From Penium margaritaceum (lineage: Eukaryota; Streptophyta; Zygnematophyceae; Desmidiales; Peniaceae): 25,506 nt of DNA. Location of the stretch: contig SZWC01004946.1 of NCBI GenBank assembly GCA_023375785.1, positions 125,438 through 150,943 on the forward strand. Direction: 5' to 3'. The position numbers and the translations under genes were made by a program. Shown one piece after another: positions 8,201-18,130 of this stretch (its first letter is position 1; the number at the start of each line of letters is the position of its first letter). The notes under the pieces are model-generated. The model was not told the origin of the DNA, ran no database searches, and saw only the letters and a program-made list of their open reading frames with translations.

Positions 8201-8800
8201 TGATGACACATGTGGGGGAGCACAGTCCGCATGTGATGATGGTGGGCCTGACTGCACTGACTGGATTCATGAGTCTCACCTTCGTGATGTACGTCGTTCC
8301 TTCCCACTGATGGCTCAGCGTCCCTCTGATGCAGAGTGTTCCATTGCTTGTTGTACAGTGACGTCCACCAGTCGTGACTCCGGTGGCACTTGGATCATCG
8401 ATTCCGGTGCCACCCACCACATGACGTGTCGTCGTAGTGACTTTGTGGTACTTGGTCCTGTCACGACCGTCCGTTCTGTTCGTACAGGCTCTGGTCAGTC
8501 CTTGCCGGTCCACGGAGTTGGGGTTGTATGCTTTGATGGTCCGTCTAGCTCCCTATATCTCTCTGACGTGCTGTTTGTGCCTGATCTTGAGCTCAGTCTG
8601 CTGTCCGTGCGTGCCTGCACTCTAATGGGTCTCTCCGTTGAGCATACCGCTGATTCACCGACTGTGACTGCGCTTGACACCCGTAGCATTGTCCTGCGTG
8701 CGTCAGTTATAGATGATTTGTATCGCATTGCTCGACCCTCCTCCCCTTGCTCTCCCTCCTCCTCTGGTCGCGTTTTTGTCACTCGTGTTCTATCCCCAGA
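8201..8800 (+). pseudogene. Element 1 protease domain
   Basis: The aspartic protease matures the Gag-Pol polyprotein. The active site is WIIDSGATHHMT, with DSG at 8400-8408. Conserved downstream features of Copia proteases are also visible, such as LSDVLFVPDLELSLLSV. This region is open in one frame and continuous with the zinc-knuckle frame, so gag and protease are one polyprotein as usual in Copia. A frameshift near 8800 separates it from integrase. This domain looks intact in sequence, in contrast to element 2, where the active site is deleted. Confidence 0.9.
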
Positions 8801-9886
8801 ACACCAGTGCTTGCTTCACCGTGTCTGTGTCACGTGGGCTCCGACACCGTGTCGAAGCTCATTCGGACACAGCCTGCTCTCGGTCTTGACGTGGCTTCTT
8901 TTGAGAAGCCACCCAAGACCGACTGTCTTTTTTGCGCTCACGGGAAGATGCACCGGTGCACTTCCCTTGATTCGCATTCCCGAGCACTGAGGCCTCTCGA
9001 GTTGGTCAACTAGGACCTGCTCGGTCCTCTCCCGGTCGAGCACCTCTCCAAGAGGTGCCGGTATGTTCTGACGCTGACTGATGACTTCACCCGGATGCGG
9101 TGGGTCTACAGTCTGCATCAGAAGAGCGACGCCGCCCTTGCGGTTCGGCTCTGGCTCGTGATGGCTGAGTGTCAGTCTCGCCACATGCTACATACGTTTT
9201 GCCCGGATCGCGGCGGCGAGTTCCTCGGTGAGATGGACTCCTTCTTTGCTGAGCACGGCATTTTTCACCAGGTCTCCGATCCTGCTACCCCACAGCAGAA
9301 TGGTGTATCTGAGCGCTGGAACCACACCATGGAGGATGCGGTTCGCGCCATGCGGTCTGAGTGCGGTCTCCCGGAGTCCTTCGCCTTTGAGGGCTTTGCC
9401 TACATGACTTGGGTCTGGAGCCGCCTCCTGCATGGTCCGCTTCCGGATCATGTTACACCGTACGCGCTCTGGTTTGGCCACCGTGCTGATCTTCGTCTCG
9501 CTCGCGTCTGGGGTTCCCTGGCCTCCGTGTGGTACACCAAGGATCAGCAGGGGTCCAAGGACTCCCCTCGGGGTCGCTTGTTTGCCTTCATCGGCATCTC
9601 CCCGCAGTCGAAGGCCTGGTGCTTATGGGACCCCACTCGCCGTCGTGTCATTGAGTCACGTGACGTGCTGTTTTTTGAGTCACTCACATACCGTGATCTG
9701 ACTTTGATCACAACCCTCTTTGCTGCTCATGTCCCTTCCTTTGAGGGTCCTCGGCGGATGGGGGAGACTTCTCCGCCAGCGACCATTCCTCGTCAGGCTG
9801 ATGTGTCCGCTCGAGTCCCCTTTCGGTCTCCAACACTTGATGATCCGGCTATCATTGCCGTCGGTCCAGAGATCCTACCTTTTTAG
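8801..9886 (+). pseudogene. Element 1 integrase
   Basis: Integrase inserts the cDNA into chromosomes. The N-terminal zinc-binding HHCC motif is recognisable: LLHR-VCHVG across the frameshift near 8800, then CLFC (8924-8935) followed by AHGKMHR. Catalytic residues are D at 9014-9016 (DLLGPLP), D at 9206-9208 (PDRGGEF) and E at 9311-9313 (NGVSERWN). There are 34 residues between the second D and the E. The motif YALWFGHRADLRLARVWG and a C-terminal VIESRDVLFFE are typical of Copia integrases. Breaks: TAG at 9011-9013, immediately before the first catalytic Asp, and TAG at 9884-9886 at the end of the domain. Confidence 0.92.
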
Positions 9887-11252
9887 CCTGTTTCACACCC
9901 CACAGGTACCGCTGCTCTCACGCCTCCTCGTGCACCATGACCTGTGTCTGCTGGCACCCATGTTCCGGCGTCTGACCCAGTCCAGCCCACTCCTGTCCCT
10001 ACGTCGGCTGACACTCCTGTCTCAGTGTCCGGGCCAGCCTTGCCTGCTGTCACACCCAGCTCTGTGTCCCCCACACACACATCTCCTCGCACGGCATCTC
10101 CGGCTGCCTCGTCTTAGCCCTCACCAGCTGTGGTCGTACCTATCCCTGTGGTCGTACCTGTTCTTGAGCGTGAGGTGCGCCCCTCGACCTCCGGTTACTC
10201 CCGTGAGCCCGGTGGCCGCCTTCGACCACTGGATTCCGAAGCTCAGCGAGCGTCGGGTCCCGGACCCAGGCGTTCCTCTCGCAGCATCGCGAGCGGTGAT
10301 CCAGGCACAAAGGCCTTAGGCCTGAGTGTCCGCACTGAACTTTTAGAGGTACACCCAGCGTGCCCCATAGGGCACGACCTGGTCACTCGCGAGTTCCATA
10401 TCGCCTGTGACGTAGCAACTGATCTCGTGGCCGTCAGGCCTGACACTGAGGCGTGTGCACTTGCCATGCAGAGTTCCCCCTCTATGGCGCCGGACTCGGG
10501 CACATTGAGGGAGGCTTTCTCATCGCAGGATGCTGATGCCTGGCGAGCTGCTTACGAGGATGAGCTTTGTGCTATCCGAGAGCACAGATTCTACGAGCTT
10601 GTCGACCTTCCCCCTAGGAGGAAGGCGATTCAGGTCAAGTGGGTCTTTCGCAAGAAGGTGAAGCCGGATGGCTCACTGGAACGCTAAAGGGCCCTCTTGG
10701 TCGTCAAGGGGTACTCTCAGATTGAGGGAGTTGATTACACTGACACCTTTGCCCCTGTCGGCCGCATGACCTCAACTCGAGCTTTGTTTGGTGTAGTGGC
10801 TCAGCATGACTGGGAACTGCACCAGATGGATGTGAACAACGCATTCCTCCATGGCTCTCTGGATGAGGAGATCTACGTGTCTCAGCCACCAGGCTTTGAG
10901 GATGGTGACAAGGTCTGGCGCTTGCGCAAGTCCTTGTACAGCCTCAAGCAGTCTCCACGGTGTTGGAACCGGGAGATCACTGGCACTTTGACTCGCGCAG
11001 GATACGTACAAAGCAAGGCAGACCCCTTGCTCTTCATCCTAACGACACCCGAGCGGTTCACCGCCATCCTGGTCTATGTTGATGAACTCCTCATTGCGTC
11101 TCCGTCCCTGGAGGCTGTGAAGGAGGCCAAGGCTGTTCTGTAGACTGCCTAGAGGATGGACCTCGGTCCTGCATCGGTGTTTCTTGGTATGGAGATCGTG
11201 CGAGATCGCAGACATCGGACACTGTTGCTGCATCAGGCCCGATACGCATGAG
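9887..11252 (+). pseudogene. Element 1 linker and reverse transcriptase, catalytic Asp replaced
   Basis: A Pro/Ser/Thr-rich linker (9887-10200) leads into a Copia RT that copies element RNA to cDNA. Visible blocks are AWRAAYEDELCAIREH, KAIQVKWVFRKK, VDYTDTFAPVGRMTSTRALF, motif A in HQMDVNNAFLHGSL (D at 10829-10831) and SLYSLKQSPRCWNREI. The box normally YVDD reads YVDE, with the Glu codon at 11084-11086, so one catalytic Asp is lost. Element 3 and element 2 retain YVDD. All blocks lie in one frame, broken by stops at 9938, 10115, 10685, 11141, 11150 and 11249. Confidence 0.92.
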
Positions 11253-12055
11253 TCGTGGGGGAGCGCTTCAGCGATCTCCTTGGTGCAGTGCCATCTGCTT
11301 CCACACCTCTTACACCCGATGGGCAGGATGCCCTGAAGGTGGATGATCCTACACAGCTGGGGGAGACAGTGGACGTGACCTTGTACCTCCGTCTCATCGG
11401 ATCTCTGATGTACCTGGCCACCACCACGCGTCCTGACATCGCGTTCGCCGTCAACCTCCTCACTCAGTTCTCGCAGGCTCCACGTGCAAGAGCCCTTCAC
11501 GCGCCTGTGCGAGTGATACGGTACGTGGTCTCCACGCCGTACCTCAGACTCTGCTTTCGTCGGCAATGTTCGGTGGTCCTTGACGGCTACACTGACAGTG
11601 ACTGGGCTTGGAGCCCTAATGGGCACAGTCATACTGGCTACGTGTTTCTGCTCGGTGGTACCGCTTTGTCTTGGCGAAGCGGGAAGCAGGGCTGCATTGC
11701 ACGTAGCTCGTCAGAGGCAGAGTATGTTGCTTTGGGCGTAGGGGCTGCTAAGGCAGTATGGCGGCAGTGCTTGTTTATTGAGCTTGGACAATCAGTACCC
11801 GCCATTGTGCTGCGTTGCAACAAACAGAGTGCTCTCGCCATTGTGGAGAATTCTGGTACTTTTCATGCTCGCACAAAGCACATTGCGGTTGAGCATCACT
11901 TCGTTCGTGATCTGGTGGAGTGACGCGTGATCTCCATCATGTGGGTTGGTACTGACACGCAGCGTGCTAACTTCTTGACGAAGGCACTTGCTCGCGGAAA
12001 GTTCCTGGTGGCCATTCGTTCTGTTGGGCTTCGCCCCGTGCGTGAGAGTGGTTGA
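11253..12055 (+). pseudogene. Element 1 RNase H and C-terminal pol
   Basis: RNase H removes RNA from the RNA/DNA hybrid. The connection region LYLRLIGSLMYLATTTRPDIAFAV is clear, followed by GYTDSDWAW (first acidic residue), SWRSGKQGCIARSSSEAEYVAL (catalytic Glu) and RCNKQSALAI. In the last motif the usual CDN is CNK, with Asn at 11819-11821, so a catalytic Asp is replaced. The TKHIAVEHHFVRDLVE motif and the end LARGKFLVAIRSVGLRP are conserved with elements 2 and 4. A stop at 11921-11923 replaces an Arg codon that is CGA in element 4. The natural stop is TGA at 12053-12055. Confidence 0.92.
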
Positions 12056-12150
12056 GTGTGGGATGTTCGTCTGCGTCTCATTTGTTTGTGTCACTCACTA
12101 TTGTGTTCGTACCAGTGTTGCACGCGTATGGACATGCGTACCATCGGGTC

Positions 12151-12159
12151 ATGGGGGAG
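12151..12159 (+). other. Polypurine tract of element 1
   Basis: ATGGGGGAG lies immediately 5' of the TGTTGTG start of the 3' LTR. The same sequence precedes the 3' LTRs of elements 3 and 4 on the minus strand. It primes plus-strand cDNA synthesis in this class of element. Confidence 0.9.
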
Positions 12160-12799
12160 TGTTGTGTTTGTGCCGTTCCTGTACAGTTTACTGTGACCAC
12201 TCGGCCGTGTCCATACTCGTGCAGATCCCTGAGGCGGGCGGCCCTGATGACACCGGTGTGACGACAGGCGGCGGACTACCAGCTTGGAGCTGGCCGACCA
12301 CTGCACCAGAGCCCCAGATGCCACCGGGACACTCTGTTGTGTCTTCTACATCTTGCAGGCGTCTTTCGGCAGACTGGCCATGAGGCCTATTTGCATATTT
12401 TTGCATTGTATGCTCACTGTCTGTCAATGGATGCATGCATGTGACCAGTCGTAGCGTCCGTCTTTTGATTTTGCACGTCTAGGTTCAGACGGCGTAGCAT
12501 TCTGACATGTGTGCGCAGAGTAACGGCCAAAACAGTGGTTTTGGGCCGGTTTTAGGACAGCTCTTGGACTGCCGCGTGCGACACCCGCCGTGCGCCGCGG
12601 CAGGTATTTATGCAATGGACCTGTCATGTGTCATTTCTCTTTGCATATGCTCTATTCAAGCATTCAGACATTGTGCCTTGTGTCTCCTAGCCAAACCCTT
12701 GCCGTTGTGTGTACGACCTGTGACTGTCGTCACCGTCTGATCAGGCACTGACGCCTGGTCAGCGGCTGTGTTGCTAGGAAGCTTCTACGCACTTTCTCA
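12160..12799 (+). repeat. 3' LTR of element 1
   Basis: A 640-bp LTR, TGTTGTG to TTCTCA, followed by the GATCT target duplication. It holds the inverted repeat GGCCAAAAC-AGTG-GTTTTGG (12525-12546) and a TATA-like GTATTTATG at 12604-12612. Confidence 0.95.
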
Positions 12800-12804
12800 G
12801 ATCT
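12800..12804. repeat. Target site duplication GATCT, right
   Basis: Identical to 5011-5015. It separates element 1 from the continuation of the element 2 LTR. Confidence 0.93.
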
Positions 12805-13175
12805 GTCCTAAAACTGGCCCAAAACCTCTGTTTTGGTCGTAACTCTGCGTAGTGATAATGCTACAAGCCGGACGCTACCACTTGTCACATGCATGCATCC
12901 GACATCAAACGGTGTACAAACAATGCAAAAACATGCAAATCGGGTACACGGCCAGTCCACCGAGAAACTCCTGCGTGCTGCAAAAAAACTGTAGGAGGTC
13001 CCGGGCAGCGTCCAGAACTGTGGAATTGTCGTCGGTCAGCTCCAAGCTGGTAGTCGACCACCAAACGACGCACCGGTACCACCAGGGTCCGCATCAGGGA
13101 TCCGCACGAGTATGGACACAGTCGAGTGGTCATAGTAAACTGTGCAGGTCGACACGAACGTCACAAATCACAACA
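12805..13175 (-). repeat. Element 2 3' LTR, right part
   Basis: Continuation of the LTR interrupted at 5015. Together the two parts give about 612 bp, close to the 640 bp of other family A LTRs. Read on the minus strand, the LTR starts TGTTGTG at 13175, just after the PPT. It keeps the palindrome CCAAAAC-CTCT-GTTTTGG at 12819-12836. Confidence 0.9.
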
Positions 13176-13184
13176 CTCTCCCAT
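13176..13184 (-). other. Polypurine tract of element 2
   Basis: Minus strand ATGGGAGAG directly before TGTTGTG, differing by one base from the ATGGGGGAG of elements 1, 3 and 4. Confidence 0.8.
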
Positions 13185-13277
13185 GACCGGATGGTATGCA
13201 TGTCCCTATACATGCACCACTGAAACAAGTACGAGTGTAAAAACCAGATGTGACACTGACACATACACACCCCACAC

Positions 13278-14100
13278 TCAACCACTCTCAGGCAAGGGGC
13301 GAAGCCCAACAAAACGAATGGCCACTAGAAACTTTCCGTGTGCTAGTGCTTTCGTCAAGAAGTCACCACGCTCCATGTCAAAGCCAACCCATATGACGGA
13401 GATCACATGTTGCTCCACCAGATCACGTACAAAGTGATGCTCAACCGTAATGTGCTTTGTGCGAGGGTGAAAGACACCAGAGTTCTCCGCTATGGCAAGA
13501 CCAATTTGGTTGTTGCAATGAAGCACAATTGCACGTACTGATTGACCTAGCTCAATGAACAGGCATTGCAGCCATACTCTGCCTCCGATGAGCTACATGC
13601 AATGCAGCCCTCCTTCCCGCTGCGCTAGGACACACGAGTACCACCGAACGGGAACATGTAACCGCTGGGACTGTGTCCTTCTGGGTTCCATGCCCGGTAG
13701 ATGTTAGTGTAGCTGTCAAGGACCACCAAACACTGCCGACGAAAGCGGAGTCCGAAGTACGGTGTGGAGACCACGTACCGCACCACTCGCACAGCCGCGT
13801 GGAGGGCTCTAGCGAGTGGAGCCTGCGAAAAATGGGCAAGGAGGTCGACGGCAAAGGCGATGTCATGACGTGTGGTAGTGGCCAGGTACATCAGAGATCC
13901 GATGAGACGGAGGTACAGGGTCACATCCATTGTCTCCCCTAGCTGTGTGGGATCGTCCACCTTCAGGGCATCCTGCGCGTCAGGCGTCAGAGATGTGGAG
14001 GCCGTGGGCATTGCGCTGAGGAGATCGCTAAAGCGCTCTCCCACAACACGTGCGTATCGGGCCTTATGCATCAGTAGCGTCCGACATCTACGGTCTCAAA
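13278..14100 (-). pseudogene. Element 2 RNase H and C-terminal pol, decayed
   Basis: The connection region YLRLIGSLMYLATTTRHDIAFAV and FRRQCLVVLDSYT are recognisable. The catalytic TDSDW of element 1 reads TNIYR here, so acidic residues are lost. SSSEAEYG is cut short by a small deletion or frameshift near 13560-13600. The C-terminal part (13278-13526) has CNNQIGLAI where an active copy has CDNQSALAI, then TKHITVEHHFVRDLVE and the family end LVAIRFVGLRPLPESG with its stop at 13278. Confidence 0.88.
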
Positions 14101-15230
14101 CGATCTCCATGCCAGGAAATAGAGCTGCAGGACCAAGGTCCTTTGTCCTATAGGCAGTCTGGAGGACAGCCTTGGCCTTCTTCATGACCTCCAATGAAAG
14201 AGACGCGATCAGAAGTCGTCGACATAGACCGGGATGGCGGTGAACCGTTTAGGCGTCCGTCGGATAAAGCGAGCCAATACACCGAACAGAGCTCGAGCTG
14301 AGGTCATACGGCCGACAAGGGCAAAGGTTTCAGTGTAATCAATGCCCTAAATCTAAGAGTACCCCTTGACGAAGAAGCGAGCCTTGTGGCGTTCCAGTGA
14401 GCCATCCGGCTTCACTTTCTTGCAAAAGACCCACTTGACTTGAATAGCCTTCCTCCCAAGTGGAAGGTCGAATAGCTTGTAAACTCCGTCCTCTCGGATG
14501 GCGCGAAGCTCATCCTCGCAGGCACCACACCAAGCGTCAGCATCCTGTGATGAGAGAGCTTTTCTCAGTGTGCCCGGGTCAGGCACCGTAGAGGGAGAGC
14601 TCTGCATGGCAAGAGCACACGCCTTAGTGCAAGGTCTGATGACCACAAGATGAACTGCTGCATCATTAGCGATATTAAACTCGCGAGTGACGAGATCGTG
14701 CCCTATGGGGCACGCTCGATCTACCTTTGTGTGCTCAGTGCGGACACTCAGGCCTAGGGCCTTTGCGCCAAGATCACCACTCGCGATGTTGCGAGTGGAG
14801 CGCATGGGTGCGAGACCTGACACTCGCTGGACTCTTGATTCAAATGGTCGAAGACAACCGCCAGGCTCACGTGAGTAACCTGGGCTCGAGGGGCGCACCT
14901 CAGGCTGAGAGACAGGCACGACCACAGCTGGTGAGGGTGGAGGCAGAGGAGCTGGTGATGTCGTGCAAGGAGATGTGTGTGTGGGAGACACGGAACTGGG
15001 TGTGACAGTAGGAGTAGGTGAGGTAGGCCCACGCACTGAGGCAGGAGTACGAATGGACACAGGTACGGTCATAGGAGTACTCACAGGTATAGGATCATGG
15101 GTACCTGTGGGGTGCGAGGGAAAAGGGGTAGAAGCCGGATATGTTGGAGAGGTCTCTGGGCCATCAGCGATGATCGCTGGGTCATCAAGAGCCGGAGACC
15201 GAGAAGTGGAGGGAGCTCGAACGCACACAT
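14101..15230 (-). pseudogene. Element 2 linker and RT with motif A deleted
   Basis: A Pro/Ser/Thr-rich linker precedes RT blocks KAIQVKWVFCKK, LERHKARFFVKGYS and IDYTETFALVGRM. Then GVLA joins directly to RFIRRTPKRFTA near 14270. Compared with element 1, about 76 residues are missing, including motif A (MDVNNAFL) and the SLYSLKQSPRCW block. The frame is kept across the junction. YVDD is still present (about 14217-14228), followed immediately by a frameshift and stop. This RT cannot be active. Confidence 0.9.
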
Positions 15231-16080
15231 CAGCCTGGTGAGAGGTGCTCGCATGCGCAAGCTCCTATATCCATCGAGAAACCTCACACGTAGGAACATG
15301 CGTGACGGACATCGACGTGATCGATGTCAGATCATGGTAGGTGAGGGACTCAAAGAAGAGCGCGTCGCGTGACTCAACAATGCGATGACAAGCAGGATCC
15401 CAAAAATGCCAGGCCTTCCACCACCGCGAGATGCCTACAAAGGCACACAATCGACCCCATGGAGAGACCTTGGACCCCTACTGGTCCTCGATGTACCACA
15501 GAGAAGCGAAGGATCCCCAGACGCGAGCGAGGCGTAGGTCAGCACGATAGTCAAACCAGAGCTCATACGGTGTGACGTGGTCCGGAAGGGGACCATGTGG
15601 GAGGCGGTTCTAGACCCAAGTCATGTAGGCAAATCCTTCAAAGGCGAAGGACTCCGGGAGACCGCACTCAGACTGCATTGCGCAAACCGCATCCTCCATG
15701 GTGAGGTTCCAGCGCTCAGTAACACCGTTCCGCTGAGGAGTAGGAGGAGCGGAGACCTGGTGAAAAATCCCGTGCTCGGCGTAGAAACTGTCCATCTTGC
15801 CAAGAAACTCGTCGCCACGATCCGAGCGGAAAGAATGCAGCATGTGGCGGGACTGTCGCTCAGCCATCACTAGCCAGAGGCAAACTACGACAGCAGTGTC
15901 ACTCTTCTGGCGTAGGCTGTAGACCCATCGCATCCGGGTGAATTCATTAGTCAGGGCCACGACGTATCGACCCCGATTGGACAGAGACTCGACAGGAAGA
16001 GGACGAAGAAGCTCCGAATGGACTAACTCGAGAGGGTGAAGTGCGCGAGAACGGGAGTCAGGGTAGGTGCAACGGTGCAT
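15231..16080 (-). pseudogene. Element 2 integrase, first catalytic Asp replaced
   Basis: The frame from GKMHRCTYPDS continues to LVHSELLRPLPVES. The Asp expected in HSDLLGP is Glu here (codon 16014-16012), so the catalytic triad is incomplete. The second Asp (RSDRGDEFLG) and the Glu (NGVTERWN) remain, with 34 residues between them as in element 1. Stops interrupt the C-terminal half, for example after EGFAYMTWV (just below 15610) and before a segment ending VESRDALFFESLTYHDL. Confidence 0.88.
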
Positions 16081-16173
16081 CTTACCCTGAGTGCAGAAAA
16101 GACAGTCCGTCTCGGGAGGCTTCTTAAAAGAAGTCGCGTCAAGACCGAGGGCAGGTTGTGTCCAAATGAGCTT

Positions 16174-16722
16174 CTACACAGTGTCAGGAACTGCATGGCA
16201 CACACGGCAGTGAAGCAATCGCTGGAGCTCACGAGACTCAACGCTAGTGAAAAAAACACAAGCTGAAGGGGAGGGGGAGCAAGGAGGAGAAGTCCACGAG
16301 ATACAATACAAGTCATCCACAATAGATGCGCGAAGAACAATGCTATGAGTGTCAATAGCAGTCACAGTCGCGGAGTTTGCATTGTGCTCCATACCATCGG
16401 TACAGTCAGGCCCATTGTCATCACATGCCGAAAGTGCCCCCCCACACGAGTCATCCCAAGCTACAAGAACAGACGGACACACAGTCTGTGAACCACCCGA
16501 TTGTGACAACACAATCGCACCTCTCCGGAAGCGAAGCGCCAGAAGGTGTCGGAGCTCAGCGATGGTGCGGTCACGTAGGTCCGGATCGTCGTTGCTCGCT
16601 GGTGGTGAAGCGGGAACTACTGCGGTCGTGGTCACCGCGTGCCCAGAGGATGTGTTGCTTGACGTAGACCATAGTGTGAGCGCAGCCTGAAGCCCGCGAG
16701 TAATCCGTGCCCAGTCGAGCAT
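16174..16722 (-). pseudogene. Element 2 gag end fused to protease remnant, active site deleted
   Basis: This open segment begins at the end of gag (LDWARITRGLQAA) and runs through RTIAELRHLLALRF and GPDCTD. It then jumps straight to GMEHNANSATVTAIDT near 16395. In element 1 the same flanks are separated by about 124 residues that contain the protease active site DSGATHHM. The join is in frame, so a polyprotein without protease would have been readable when the deletion arose. The segment ends at the start of the integrase zinc-binding region. Confidence 0.88.
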
Positions 16723-18130
16723 CTGCTGGCACTCGGTGTAGCGATGAGCACCTCCACACTTGAAGCAGTGAGCAGAGCGTCTTCTGCTACTGCCCGATGA
16801 CGGTTGCCGCGGTGACTGCTGCCTGCCTCAGCCGCGCCTCTGGGTCCCCTTCTTCCCTCGTGCTGGTGCTGCGACACCCTGTCTCTGAGTCGGTGTAATC
16901 AAGGTGGAAGAGGAAGAGGAGGACGTGACGGAGGATGGAGAAGGAGACTGCAAGAGGGGCGTCGGTGGTGATGCGACGATTGCTCCAGCAAGAGGAGTCT
17001 TCTGATGAGCCACAGCTGCCTCACGGGCGGAAGTCACCTGGAGGAAGAGCTCGTGCGCCCAGGGAAGAAGCTGCATTCAGGCTGAAAAAGGCTCAAGCAC
17101 GGCTTCGATGTACCCCGTGAAGATGTCTGTGTGCTCAAGGTGAACTCCGAGCATGATCGTGCGGAGCATCCACAGCTGTGTACCTCCGGAGGTCCCAAGG
17201 CACGTGTAGATGCGCATAACGCGTCGCCTGTAGTCGGTTGTAGGCTTGGCAGGCCCCTGACGAAGAGAGTGAAAGGCACAAATTTGAGTGGCACGGGTGG
17301 CGTGCGTCTCTACAACAAGCAGGGATAATGCCACTTCCGAGCCCCCGCATGGATCAGCGCCGGTGCTTGTGCCGGCCTAGCCAAGGAACGAGCGGAAGTC
17401 GACGACGGTCTTGCGCGGCATGGCATAAAGAAGTCCGCGCATCGCCCTAGCCGCTATCAGCACCTGTGCTTGATCCGTAGTCTGATACGAACTGTGGTAG
17501 TAGGGCCACACTCCCTCTGATGTTGTCCAAACCTGGAAAAAGATCTCCTCATAGTCAAATCCGTCCTCGCTGACATACCATGGGGGCCATGTCTTGAAGT
17601 CCTTGGGTTGCCGCTCCGTAGGGAGAGCAACCACAGGCAAAGAAGGACAACGCATGGGGAAGACGCCGGGAAGAGGGAAGTCGCTGGGGTGGAGGCGGCG
17701 ATCGAATCTCGGGAAAACAAGATGTGTGTGGGGGCTGAGAGCTCGTCTGGAGCTGGCGAAGACACTCCTGAAGCATATGAATCTCACGCTCAGGGGAGTC
17801 GCCCTCCATGCATGGCATATCTGGATCCTCATCCCAAGGATCAAGAGGTGGCGGGTCGCATCCAGCTCCTGTCTTCGGTGCTGGAGCTGACTGTTGTGTA
17901 GAGGGTGCGACACCGGCAGCTCCCTCAGAGGTTTGCCATGGGGCTGTGGACTGACCCCAAAGAACCTCAGTGTGTGTACGGATGGCGTCAGTTTGCTCCC
18001 GCTGTAGGCGACGCATCTCGTCCTGCTAGCTCCGCAGGTCCTCAATAGCCTGCGAGTATAGGCTCATGACCCCTGAGGAGGAAGAAGAGGGATCTAGTAT
18101 CCTCTTTCCCTTATCACCGGACGGAGCCAT
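16723..18130 (-). pseudogene. Element 2 gag, broken
   Basis: The start is ATG at 18130 on the minus strand (MAPSGDKGK). It reads a coiled-coil-like RRLQREQTDAIRTHTE, a Pro-rich part, the capsid-like MRGLLYAMPRKTVVDF and SGGTQLWMLRTIMLGV. The zinc knuckle CFKCGGAHRYTEC is at 16729-16767, with the same CX2CX3HX4C spacing as element 1. Stops and frameshifts divide it into several open pieces. Confidence 0.85.

Larger units (their letters stand above)
5016..12799 (+). mobile_element. Element 1: full-length degenerate Ty1/Copia retrotransposon, family A
   Basis: A complete 7,784-bp element in the order 5' LTR, PBS, leader, gag, protease, integrase, reverse transcriptase, RNase H, PPT, 3' LTR. The integrase-before-RT order makes it Pseudoviridae-type (Ty1/Copia). 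It is flanked by a perfect 5-bp target duplication GATCT (5011-5015 and 12800-12804). The flanks join to form a continuous family A LTR of element 2, proving insertion into that LTR. By hand count the two LTRs differ at about 40 of 640 positions (around 6%). The coding region has more than a dozen stops and at least three frameshifts, so the copy is dead and not recent. Confidence 0.95.

Noticed and set aside
6954..8990. A single 678-codon protein
   Set aside because: The frame joins real gag and protease pieces with an out-of-frame middle (about 7225-7710), because the true gag there lies in another frame. It is not one protein.
12056..12150. Possible env or additional gene between pol and the 3' LTR of element 1
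   Set aside because: Only about 100 bp lie between the pol stop and the PPT, so there is no room for an extra gene.
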